A DNA stretch of 64,000 bases. Source: Cricetomys ansorgei (lineage: Eukaryota > Chordata > Mammalia > Rodentia > Nesomyidae). Below, piece after piece: positions 22,062-33,574 of the stretch (positions are counted from its first letter, which is position 1; each line of letters starts with the position of its first letter). The DNA lies in assembly GCA_026225945.1 (NCBI GenBank), contig JAMJFZ010002500.1:1978501-2042500 (forward strand). Direction: 5' to 3'. The notes beneath the pieces were generated by a model. That model did not search any database, had not been told where the DNA came from, and saw only the letters and a program-made list of their open reading frames with translations. Both the position numbers and the translations under genes were made by a program.

Positions 22062-25000
22062 GTTTATTAGTGATTTTATTTCTTTCAGTTTGTGAATTTG
22101 CATTTACTTTAAATGTTTCAAATAATGCTTTTAGTTATGGTATCAGAAAGACTAGACTATGTTAATGGTTAGTGAGCTGGAACCTTCCTTCTATGCTATC
22201 AGAATTCTCTGTGCTCTGCTGTAGAGGAATGAGAAAATGATTTTTGTATACTTAGTATAAGTTGGAAGAAAAATTGTAAATGTGTGTTACTTATGGACAG
22301 AAGCTTGTCAGGCTTTTAATTGAAAGCTTTGGTCCAACTATGAGTACATGGTTGACTTATACATTTTCACTTCTCTGACCAACACCTTCGAATCTAGATA
22401 TTGTGCAATGCCTGAGCCAAATTGCTTTGTGTACAGTTCCCATGTATACCCAGCTAAACTAAGAGAATATTGTGAGTTGAAGTCACCTTTAAGTCACATA
22501 TAGGCTTCATATATAATGTCAGAAAGCATAGAGCTCATTGTACACAATGAGCTGATACCTCCTGCATTATGTAGAGGCACTCTATGATATTGATACAATG
22601 ATGAAGTTGCTTGCAAAATGCATTTCTTAGAATAGAGCCTCATTGGTAGACATATAACATAATATCAATTCAAGTTTATTAAAACACAAAGTTCATCAAG
22701 TTTCTAAATCTGATAAATACCAATTTTGGAAATAAACCCATAAATACGCGTTTGTTCTTTTTAAGGCTGCTGGTACAGTTCGTGTACAAACATATATCTT
22801 TATGTCAAAAGTTTTCTTATATTCTATTTCATGAATATCACATTTACACTGTGTGATGACTTGGGAAATTTTCAATGGACTTAAAGTATGTGTTTAACGT
22901 GAAAGATATCACAGAAGTAAGAAAGTAAAGCAGCACCAGCTACACAGAATACAAGAGCATACTCTCCACAATCCTGTCACACACATGAGAAAACTCTGAG
23001 AAAAGAACCATACCGACAAGGTTAGCTTTGTTCATCTTTCAGGGCTGGCATAAAAAGTATGGGGATGGAGTGGGTTCAGTAGACATCACTGTGGAAGAAT
23101 CTTCAGATCTGCTGGTTGAATGGAGTGGAGCACACCCATGAAAATAAACAATTGTAATTTTAATGTAGCACATGTCACTTTGGGGGAAAAAAACAAGACA
23201 CTAGAATGTGAAGTCTGCACAGGGAAAGCATGTGGAGGGCTATGCCAAGTGTCCAGATTTCCAGAGACAATGGAGCCTGCTCCTTTCTGTGAAGTGGGTT
23301 AAAACACAATTTAAAAAAAAAATAGCTTAGCAATTCTGTTTACTCTAGTTCAACGCTATGAAGTAAAAGTATGATCGTCAGTAGAATAGCTGTCACATGT
23401 CTGAGGATGAATTTGTCAGATACTGTTGAACACTCCCAGATTATATGTCTCAAGACCAACAGATGAATGCCCCCAGGTAACTCAGAACCCCTTCAGGAGG
23501 TGTCTGTGCAAAGGACCTGTATCTTTTGGGCTTTTACCACATTTTCAGGGCATGCTGCCCCCAGTGGTTTGTCTAGTCCATGATGTCTCCTCTCTGTGAT
23601 GATTTTGAAGAGCTATCCCATGTCCAGAGTTTCTGTCTGTGAGATGGTCTCAGGGTTTTGCTGGGACTGTCTCACATTTCAGCTTTTCTCTTTCAACCCT
23701 GCTTCTTTCACTCCAGCAAAGGTGTGGTTGCTACATTCAAACCTCTGTCTCAGCGTCTGTTTCCTGGGGTCACCAATCTGCAGCATTTCACAATTCCATT
23801 TCCAAAACAGTTGGCATTTGTGGAAAATATAATTTTTAGACTTAACTTATTCTAGTACAGGTAGATAAGACTTTCCTTTTGGTGTTAAAGTATTTTGTTA
23901 CAAGTGCTGAGTTATATCTATCATGACATAATTTACATAATAATTTGGTATGAGCTTTGTGAAAATTGGTTGAGAAATAAAATATCTGAGTTTTTCTATT
24001 TGGACTTTCTGTTAATAATTTTGGATTCTTAGCCTGATCTACAACATTGCAGAGAGACTTTTCAAGCTGTCTGTGCTCTATTGAATCTCAACAAGACTGA
24101 GAGTACACCTGTGCTTTGCAGTTTTGAAAATGAAATAACATGGGTGCTGCAAATAATATGCGCAGGTGAGCTTGATGGTGATTCTGAGAGCATTTGCAGA
24201 GTACAGCTTTAAGTGGGGATGCTGTGGCTATTGATGAAACACTAGATGGGAATGTGAACTTGGTAAGCAACTGTCTGAGCTGGGCAGGCGATCTAAGGCA
24301 GGAAGACAGACTCTGAGGTCATCTCTATACCAGAGATTCTCAGGTGCTTCTGCCCTCCACATCAGGAAACTGTATCTCTGGGTTTAAAGAGGTGCTTCTG
24401 TGTTCTTCATTTCCTCTTTGATGAGAAGAGAAGTCCACCTTTCCTCCAAGGACTTATATCCCAGTCTCTCCTGGTGTATTTTGTTTGAATCTCTATTCTA
24501 GAGGAATACTCTGAATTTATCTTCCACAGATCACAAGCCAGGAGATGATCATCTGTTTTCTAATTCCCTAACCATCAGGAATTTATAAGAATCTGTAATG
24601 ATCAATTTCAAGGAAACAAATGTTGCTTTAGGCTCTATCCTGAACCAATTTAGTACAAATCAGAGGTGACCAGGGAGGCCAAACAGGTTAATCAAGAAAG
24701 GAAATTTCTTGACTAACCTGTATAACATACTTACTCTTTGACATATATTGAAATATTTCATATATATCAAAAATGACACTTTGAAAAAGAGTATAATTGG
24801 GGAACAGTAAATATTTGAGTTTTAACTTCATTTTCTAAGTTACTTCTGGAATAGAATGTGAATAACAATGAAGGCTAAAGAAATAAGAAATGGCAGTCTC
24901 TGATCTGATAGTAACTAGGAATTTAAATATGACAACCAGCACACCAAAGGTGACAAAGGTTACAGATCTGGGTGCACAGTGATGGAGGATGAAGAGATAT

Positions 25001-25926
25001 CTTCCCTGGCACTGGGTAGAAAATAACTTCTGTGCCTCTGCACCTAGATGATCACTATACATGGGAAATGAGTGGCAATGTTTGAAAATAAGGAGACTAG
25101 AAATCAACTTGTCCAATCCTTTCTCATACAAGAACAAATAGAATCTGAAAGACTTGCAAGTAGCCTGACCCAGCCCAGCACACAGGGAGAAGCAGTTTGG
25201 ATTTCCATCCCTCTGCTCTGTCCATGGACCTCCCAAGTGTGACTTGGGATGGAGGAAGGCAAAGAATGGAGATGCTACAATTCTAGACACTCCTTCCGAT
25301 GTTTCTCAAGCTGATCAAAGCTGGAATTTCTGCCCACATCAAGCACTTCTTCATTAATAACTGAGTATTTGGCATCTCTCCCAAGTCTCATAAAGAAGGA
25401 ACTTCCTGCCTAGTTCAGTGTCAAAGATACTGACACTGTAAGGAACTCTGTGGAACAAAGTGTCTTGACTGTGTGTGGTGACAACCCTGTAGTCTGAAGG
25501 TTTTGTCCTGAAATATGCCTTGGGCAGGGAGCAGAGAAAGTTTCCTATAAATGCACCCAGGAGTTTTCCGTGGGGGACTTTCCCCTGCCTGTATTCCAGA
25601 AGAAATCCCTTCTGGAGTCATCATACCTATTTACATGAACTCATGTGACAACAATACAGTCACTCCTTCTTCACTGAAGAGAAGGAAATATTGGAGAGGA
25701 AGCTGATAAGGTTCACGTCATATACCATCTTCAAAAATGAAAAAGTTGGAGTACTCTGTGTATCCTTCAAACACTTCTCAGCAAAATAAGAATTCTAGAT
25801 CTAGTAGTCAGTGTTTACAAATTGCCCTCATATCTTTTCCCACAATGTCAGTTGGTGTAGAATCTGGATAATTTTGAAACTCTCTGTTCTTACATGCTGT
25901 CATAAGCTCCTGTTGAGCATTGGGGC

Positions 25927-25974
<48 letters not shown>

Positions 25975-26690
25975 CCCCTGTCCCTTAGAGTTTTCCTTAA
26001 ACTTCAACTCATTCTTTGCATTGGCATGGGGCAGGAGCTGAACTAAACGTGAAACCTATCCTCATTCCTATTTTAGAAATGAAACATATGACATGATTAT
26101 TTAAGCAGATTTTCTCAAGCCACAAACCCAGAGAGTAAAAGAACCAAAATTTAGATTCATATCTAATACTGTGTGGCTTATTCCTAATGATTGATAACTT
26201 TGCTGGGAAGAAACTTAATCTCATTCACACTGTGAGGCAAACCCAGGCCTTCAGTGAACTCTTTGGTAACAAAATTAAAGTGATAATATACAAACATAAT
26301 TATTTCCTTTACCCTAGAACTTATTCAGTTATAGACTATAAGCAATGTTTATTATTTATTGAATTTCTAGAAAGCCATTTGCTTAGTCGCTCTATGGAGT
26401 TATGATACAAGTTGCAGCTATAAGACTGGCTAATCTAAGAGGCCTGAATTTATCATGAGAATCCTAGTCTAAACTTCCCATGCTTTGGAGTCACTGCAAT
26501 ATTTGTGAAGAATTAAATGTTCCTAGTAATGGAAGGCATAACACAAAACATGGCCAACTCCACCAGTGCCTTACCCTGTTTTCTGTGCTACCTCCTTCTT
26601 TTAATGACCAGGAAAATATGTATTTTAAATTTGTGCTCTCGAGGGTCTTGCTTCTTGATAAGCCCAGGATCTCTACAAGCACCATGCCAC
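22062..26690. other. Intergenic region between the unit B receptor gene and Fcer1a
   Basis: The region is collinear with unit A 5.4-12.3 kb apart from the repeats inserted there. It carries a (GT)n microsatellite (25928-25973). The minus ORF at 24835-25290 (151 codons) has no recognised family, and its unit A counterpart is not maintained, so I do not call it a gene. Confidence 0.45.
25928..25973. repeat. (GT)n microsatellite
   Basis: An uninterrupted GT dinucleotide tract of about 23 units. Confidence 0.95.
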
Positions 26691-26792
26691 ATGATTCCAC
26701 TTAATTTATTCCACACAATTTGAATAAATTGTACTTCTCTTTACAACTAGGAATAAAGGAATAAACTCATTCTTTAACTTACTAAACAAGTA

Positions 26793-26798
26793 TTTATT
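26793..26798 (-). terminator. Candidate Fcer1a polyadenylation signal
   Basis: AATAAA on the minus strand, about 210 bases past the Fcer1a stop. A second AATAAA lies at 26704-26709. Either could define the 3' end; sequence alone does not decide. Confidence 0.4.
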
Positions 26799-27005
26799 GA
26801 GCATTTGCTATCACACATCACTTAAGCGGTTGTGATTGGTTTAATGAAGCATTTCTGCAAATCCTGGGATACAGAATTTTCCGTGGATAATGTGAGTGAT
26901 CTTTGACAGCTGAGAAGCTATAGAGAACTCTGTGGAAAATTACTGGTGCAAATTATTTCTTGGGCATAGACAGACATCAGTTTCTTTTGGTGTCTGAGTT
27001 AGGAG

Positions 27006-30000
27006 TTAGGTTTCAACTTCATTGCCTTTTCCAGCCTTCTGAATCTTCAAGACTAACTTGAACTGTTTCTGGGTTGACAGCAATAACCCTGTGTCCACAG
27101 CAAACAGAATCGCCACCAACAATGGGAAAATAAATTGTAGCCAACCATACTTGCTTGTGTGAGCTGGAATGGAACATAGATACAAAAAGGATAGAATTTT
27201 GGATTAGAAATTGAAATAAGGTGCTCAGAGGTCCATCTTCCTTCAGAGGGACACAAGCAGGATGCTCCACCACTAGCCTGATGGGGCACCAGGAGCTGGG
27301 TCCACAGGCTGTGCTCTCTAGAGCAGTGTGGAGGTATAAGTGTTTCCCAACAGCCCCTGTGTAGCAGTTCCTCTAGCCAGTGAAAGTCACAGGAAATATG
27401 ATGCTGTTCACTGATTACTTGGATGTAGAAAGGACACAGAGTGGAGCAGAGATAATTAAACAGCATTTTATTCTCAAACTACCAAACACCATCAGAGCTT
27501 AATGCTGAGGTTGGGCTTCTTGCTTTTTTGTAGATAATTTCAAGCATGCCAAGATAAAACAAATATCCTTCTTTCAAAGGCAAACATTCAAAAGTTCCCC
27601 TGTTACATGACATTTGGTAAGAGCAGCTTTTCTTATGATCCATACAGCCGCCCACCTGCCTGTCCTCAGCAGACACAGTCCCATCCTCCCCGACCTGCTC
27701 ATACAGCTTGCTGACGGGTCGATTTCCTTCTGCACCATCCTCAGCTAATGGACTCTTCAAGCTCTTTGTATCCTTGCATCCTTCACCTTCCCAACCCCAT
27801 TTCAATTTGATAAATACAAACACTCTTTTTAGGAGCAAGGCTAATTGTAATCTTTTATGTTTGGATAGGACTTGACAGTTTGTAAAGGCATTTGACAAAA
27901 CTATCTCGTTAATCTTTATAAAATTCCATTTTGTAAGTAAGTATTACTATCAGCACATAGAAAATAAGAACTCTGCTGTAGAGATATGTCATAGGTCTTC
28001 TTGTTGCAAGTCTATTAACCATTCCAGGCAATCACCATGCCCTTCTACTAACTTTAAAGTCTGGCTCATATGTCCATTTTCCCTTCTCCTGTTATAGACT
28101 ATTTTTTTTAACAACTCACCTTTTATTACAGTAATTCTGAGTTTCTCAGAGGTATAAGGCAGTCGCTTAAGAGAACCTGTGCAGTGATAGGTACCACTGT
28201 CATTAAGTGTGGCATTTCTAATGGAGTAGAAGAAGTTATCATAACAAAACTTAAGAGCGAGGTCATCCTTGTAGTAGGTCACCTTGTAGACATTCCAGTT
28301 ATTCCAGCCATGGCACCTGATGAGGAAGGACTCACCCTCTAACACCACATCAGAAGAAGTCTGAAGGAGCAGCCAATCTGTAGAGCAGTCATTGCATTAT
28401 GGTTATGCATTTAATAATGGATATGCATCAAGGGGCAGGGAGACCAGATCAGACACACAGATCCACAGACAGATAGAAGGGAGTCATCCACAGATGACCA
28501 TTAGTCCATTTCTTGGCACATAAGGTCAATTAAAGAATAGTGACAAAATAATATGTATAACTTGACATCTGCATCAATGAAGCTATCCTTGCCCTGAAAA
28601 GTCAATCTGGAACCGTAACATGTCCTGTGCTCCACTGCTGAGCCCACATATGGGAAGCCTGAAAGCCAGAATTCCCTTTAGATCTGTTCTAGCTAGGTCT
28701 ACTTAAGAAGCAACAGACAGATATACTCTTCCCAATAAGTTTAATCTTAGGGGATTTTTATGTCCTTTCTTTATAGAGGCTTCTCAATTCTGTTAATTAC
28801 AGGTGGTCAAAATACTTCCTTAAAATAAATACATCAATTTTAACTGTTAATTTTTACTCAATATAATCTTCTCTATATAGATCTATGGATTGAGAAGTTG
28901 GGCTGTATCTGATTCTGTGTTGTCCCTAGTGTCTAACACAGTGTTTAGGAGTGAGCAGGTATTCTATGATTATTTGTCAATAATGATTCAGCAACACATA
29001 AGTATCGGGTTCTATAGCTAACATAATTCTTAAGAATTGTAAAACATTCATAAATGAAGTTTTTCAAGAAGAATATGTCTAACTTGCACAATCATATTAT
29101 ATTTAAATAAAAGCCTTTGAACACTTCTCCAAAATCTATTACAAGGAGATCAATAACTATTCTGCATTTTTTAGTTTGTATTTGGAATTGATTTATAGAT
29201 ATTAACATATATCTTTTCACTCGAGCAAATATAACTTGTAACTTTTCCATTCAAGAGAAAGTATGTTCATTCAACATTTACCAATACCTGATAGGTTGTA
29301 ATAAGTTTTGACGGTAAAAGAGTAACAAATTTGAAGTAAATAATAGTGTTGTTTTAATAATAATAAAGGACATGATGAATGTACATGGGTGTCTTTCACA
29401 GCACATAGATTATTTAGAGCAAATTTTTACTTAAACTTTATGATCCAAGTACACATACACAGCTTTTTGCAGTGTACTTACACCTTTCATGCCATTTGAC
29501 CATAATGCACATCTGTATCTGGGTAAAATAAAAGAAACAGAGCATAGGAATAATATCGATGGCTTAAAAATTGTTGAAAGAGGTTGTAAGGAACAGTACA
29601 GAAGAAAAGACACAGAGATATCTTGAGTCTAATCCCTGGTACTTCTGGTCTTCAAATAACTTACACTCTTCCCATCTTCAAGTATGTCACCTCTCAAATA
29701 AGAGATATATATTCCAATATCTGTCAAATTTACCTGATACCACTTGTAGGTACACAGGATTACTCTCGCGAATTCCTTGGTTCTGACATACATAGCTTCC
29801 ACTGTCTCGAACGGTGGCTTTCATAATATCCAACTGTGAAGTCGTCACCTTAGAGTTGGTGCCGTTGTGGATCCATTTAGTAGTAGAGTAGTTTTGGAGA
29901 GGGTTATCCCCATGGCATGTAAGAGTCACATTTTCTCCTGTAAATATTCTAATCCATGGTGGGTTTAAGGACACTACAGATTTCTGAATGGCTTAAAAAG

Positions 30001-31629
30001 ATAAAATTATAAAGATTAAGAAAATTAAGTCATTGAAAATTATGCACTCTGAAAAGTACAAGCACTCAATAACAAACAGTGGCCCATCTTGTTAGTAACA
30101 AGGCTCTGTCCTCATGTCTAGGAAGAGCAATAAAAATGAATGTGGCCACAGGAGAACCAATATGGGCACAATGGTAGGACACAAACACAAGAAGCTTGGA
30201 AACAAGTGAAGTAATCTATTGTATGATAGGGTAACCCACACTAATTCTCTTAATTTCCATGTCAGTGTCTTTAAATGAAAACTACAGATTTTTCAGGTAG
30301 AGATAATATCTGTTGTATTCAATCATTCCTTATCATATTAGTTGGTATGCAGTTAGTGTTTGCTAAATAATTATTGAATGGCTGAATGTAGGAATGGCGG
30401 AGAAATGTTTAAGATTTAGCTTCATTAAAACATGTCCAAAGCAAATGACAATTATTTCAGATCAGAGCAAGGACTGGTACATTTTAGTATAAAATGTATG
30501 TAAATAAATTACATTAATTAAAAAATATACAATAGACTTGATAAACTATAAGCTCTAAATTTTTATAACTATTTAATTGTGAATATATAGAGTGAGGGAT
30601 GTTTACAATTTTAGAAGGCTGTGAGAAGCACCAAGAGATGGCTTCCAGGAGCCAGGCGATGTGGTGAAAATTTAAACAGAAACTCAAGAAGCAGTTAAGT
30701 GATGATTACAGAGGGTGATTTAGTAGAGAAACATTATATTCAGACCCAAGGGTTTTATGACAGAATCAGGTCTTTTTTGGTTGTGAAACCTCTAGTAAGT
30801 GGTCTAATCTGAGTTAAATCATTTTCAATTATAAAATATCAATAATGGTAATAATGCAAATGCTGGATGAGTTTATGTACGGGGCCTAGAAGAGAGACTG
30901 AGACACATCAGTGCAAACATGGCTGTTGGCTTAAGCAGAAGAGGAGGTGACTTGAGAGGAGAAAACAGTATGTGAGAAACTTTGAAGCTAGGGATAAAAA
31001 GGAGAGAGTTAGATCTGAAAGCAGGCTGTCCAGGAAGAGGAAAATTCTGAGCCATAAGAAAGCACAACAGGATTAAAAACAGCAAAGAAGAGCAATGTTC
31101 AGACACAATGAGGAAACAAAGACCAGAGACTAACCTGTTAACATGACACCTGGACCTGCAGAAGTTAAGAAATGGTAAATTAGTGTCTATTCAGTCTTCC
31201 AGGATGTCAGAGAACCAGAATCTGTGTTTGGGAACAAGACCCACTTTCGTGGAGTTTCAAGGGCAATATTTTCCCAAGGAGCTGACCAAGAAAGAGAAGG
31301 AGCTGCACTCTTTCCTCTGTGTTCCTTCATTGATGGCTGCCTTGTACTCTGGGAGATTCCAGAGGATTGAAAAGATCCAAACTGTCAGCCTGGTTTGACC
31401 TCAGAGGCAGTGCAGTTTCCTTTGCTTCTCTCTACTGCACATTGCCTGGGAGATGCCCCATAGTTTGCAGAGATGCTAGAAAGTCACTGCCAAACCCATC
31501 AAAGTCCCCACCCTGATGCTCTCCAGATGCATGTTGGTCCCTCATGATGGAGAATAACATGAAGCTGTACTTACAGATGAGCAACAGCGCTAGCCACAGC
31601 TGAGAAGACCCTCCAATGACAGTAGCCAT
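27006..31629 (-). CDS. Fcer1a: High-affinity IgE receptor alpha chain, five coding exons, intact
   Basis: It encodes the IgE-binding subunit of the Fc-epsilon-RI complex on mast cells and basophils, which pairs with the beta and gamma signalling chains. Exons on the minus strand: 31629-31575 (signal start, MATVIGGSSQLW), 31155-31135 (21-bp mini-exon ending the signal peptide, PGVMLTA), 29991-29734 (Ig domain 1, KSVVSLNPPW to PVYLQVVS; Cys pair TLTC/YVC), 28377-28120 (Ig domain 2, DWLLLQTSSD; Cys pair IRC/YHC, NDSGTYHC) and 27163-27006 (transmembrane and short tail). Every junction has AG/GT sites and phases join without a shift, giving 750 bp and 249 residues. The membrane segment keeps the FAVDTGLLL aspartate found in the FcRI alpha family. 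Several N-glycosylation sequons are present. The 21-bp second exon and domain-per-exon layout match the known gene. The protein differs at many places from mouse and rat as I remember them. Confidence 0.96.
27440..27960 (-). other. Fcer1a intron 4 segment with protein-like ORF and MIR remnant
   Basis: A 139-codon minus ORF (27479-27898) lies inside the intron. Its upstream half overlaps a MIR-like element (about 27850-27960). The rest (GNRPVSKLYEQVGEDG region) keeps several CpGs, and an AATAAA follows the stop within 20 bases. It could be a processed-gene fragment or an alternative terminal exon. I do not recognise the protein. Confidence 0.3.
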
Positions 31630-31830
31630 CTCCTCTCTGCCTTCGGGGATCAAATGCACCAGAGAGCTCTGTGGCTTCAAAAATAGGCTTGAAACCAAAA
31701 AAGGAGAAGGAAATGTTTTCTGCATCATATCTGGTTAACTCATCAGCTTGGGTTTGGCTTTCTCCAGAGATAATAATAGAGTTGTGCCAAATTGGGCAAT
31801 TTTATAGTTACCCATTGTTCCTTCAGCTGT
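31630..31830 (-). promoter_or_regulatory. Presumed Fcer1a promoter region
   Basis: On the minus strand a TATAAAA-like box occurs at 31806-31800, about 170 bases before the ATG. A GATA-type site (AGATAA on plus, 31768-31773) and T/C-rich ETS-like TTTCC motifs lie nearer the ATG. GATA-1 and ETS factors are known to drive this gene in mast cells, but the spacing here has not been matched to the mapped sites. Confidence 0.3.
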
Positions 31831-31934
31831 ATGTCTAGACTCTAGTGGGTGAGGATTATGGGTCTAGGGAGAGCCCAGGGACTCCTTAAGGTGTCATTAA
31901 ACACACAAGCATTTGGTTCGCAACTTAGAAACAT

Positions 31935-32180
31935 GGGTTATAGAGAACTGCAGAGTGAAGCAAATATTTACTGAATACCTTAATGCATGCCAAGCTCTGT
32001 GTTAAATATAACTGATGCTGTTAATAAAAATCTTATGATTTAGATATTATTAATGTATAAATAAATTAGGTATTATTACAATCTATATTTTATTAATAGA
32101 AAAATAGATCTTAGAAAAGTTAAGTAATCTGTTATAATTCCACCTATTAAATGGCTAATTTGGGGTTTAAATATATAAAA
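31935..32180 (-). repeat. MIR remnant, antisense
   Basis: The run from AATATTTACTGAATACCTTA through AAAGTTAAGTAATCTGT to a diverged AGCTAATTTGGGGTTT keeps the order of a reverse-oriented MIR. It is ancient and heavily diverged. Confidence 0.5.
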
Positions 32181-33345
32181 ATGCAACCCTGAAATCAATC
32201 TTTTAGCCACTTTAATGTTCTATTTAAGAATACTATATATTATGGGGAACAATAGGTGAAATGCTTTGGAGTTCCACTCAGTTACTCCTCCATCTCCTGC
32301 TCATTTGCTCAGTCTGTGAGTCTCCATCTAATTCACGGTGATCCACTAGCTGACTGGCCCTTTGGAGATGGTCTCAGAGGCTCTTCTCCTACTGGGTCCT
32401 CATCTGGCTCATGAACAGGAAGGCAGAAGTGAACCCTCAGATCAAGGCGTCTTAATTTTCAATGCTTGCCAGCTTTGGTCTACTTTAGATTTTATGACTC
32501 TCCGACACCAACAAGGTTTCTTTATTAAATACACAACAGATGTCTTCTTCATCAGGTCCCTCTGACTAATTTTTTCAGTTCAAATTCAGATTGTATGTTG
32601 CTGATTATTCTAGAGATGATGACAAGACGAGTATCTACAGTGCACTTCTATCTATAAAAGTTTCCTATTTGCCAATGTTCTGGATTAGGTGGAAAGCATA
32701 TGCTTAAATACATCTCATAGCTGATGTGGTTGGGGCACCATGCATCATGCCAGCTCTTCTCTGAGATGATTAAAGTCTACTGAATTAAACACAAAGTTGT
32801 GCCACATAATTATCTTTCAAAAATTCCAGCTTTCTATGGAATTAGGGAATATAGGCTGATATTGGACATGATCTTAGAACATGCAATCATGTAATATGTT
32901 AGTGGCAAAGCTTTAATAGAAAAGCTAGTGTTGTTTTTATTTCCACTTAAAATTTCCCATCTGATTTTTTAAATGATTCTTTTGATCATACCTACACACA
33001 CTTTTTCTCTAGAACTAACCCCAGAATTCCTTTCTATATTCTTTCCCAACTTCCTGTCTTCTTCTTTTCAATTTTTATTTTTGGAAACTGAATGTTGTCA
33101 GTCTTTACATAGTAGAAGTTAAATACTTCTACTGACTAAGGGATTAAGGGTTCCTTAAAAACTAGGAAGAGTGATATCTAGACTGAAGCTTCATTTTAGT
33201 ATCTAACAAGAATTGTGATATATAAAACACATTGCACATCAGCATGTAACATGTGAAGGATGTTTAATAAACATGATTCTTCATTTTATAAGTATTAAAA
33301 TGTATTTATTAAATGATTTTTAATTAAAATACCAATATGAATAGG
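32180..33345. other. Unassigned intergenic DNA between Fcer1a and the novel minus-strand gene
   Basis: AT-rich with no supported gene, RNA or recognisable young repeat. Short ORFs such as 32362-32565 have no family features. Confidence 0.4.
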
Positions 33346-33362
33346 AAACCCGTATAAGACAC

Positions 33363-33368
33363 TTTATT
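33363..33368 (-). terminator. Polyadenylation signal of the uncharacterised three-exon gene
   Basis: AATAAA on the minus strand, about 207 bases after the TAA at 33577-33575. A normal-length 3' UTR supports 33575-33850 as a genuine terminal exon. Confidence 0.5.
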
Positions 33369-33574
33369 CAATAACTGGAATCTCATGGCAGTGTACGTTG
33401 AACAATCTCAGTCCTCTCTGGAGTCATGAGAAAAGAACAAGATCAGGAAGGAAGAACGCAGAAGTTTGGTGGAGAGAGACACCAAGGAAGAATAGAGAAA
33501 GCTCTTGGTGTGAGATGTTGGAAGGGTAATGTTTGGATTCCTTGATCCTGGAAGAGACAGAGATAGGTTACACT

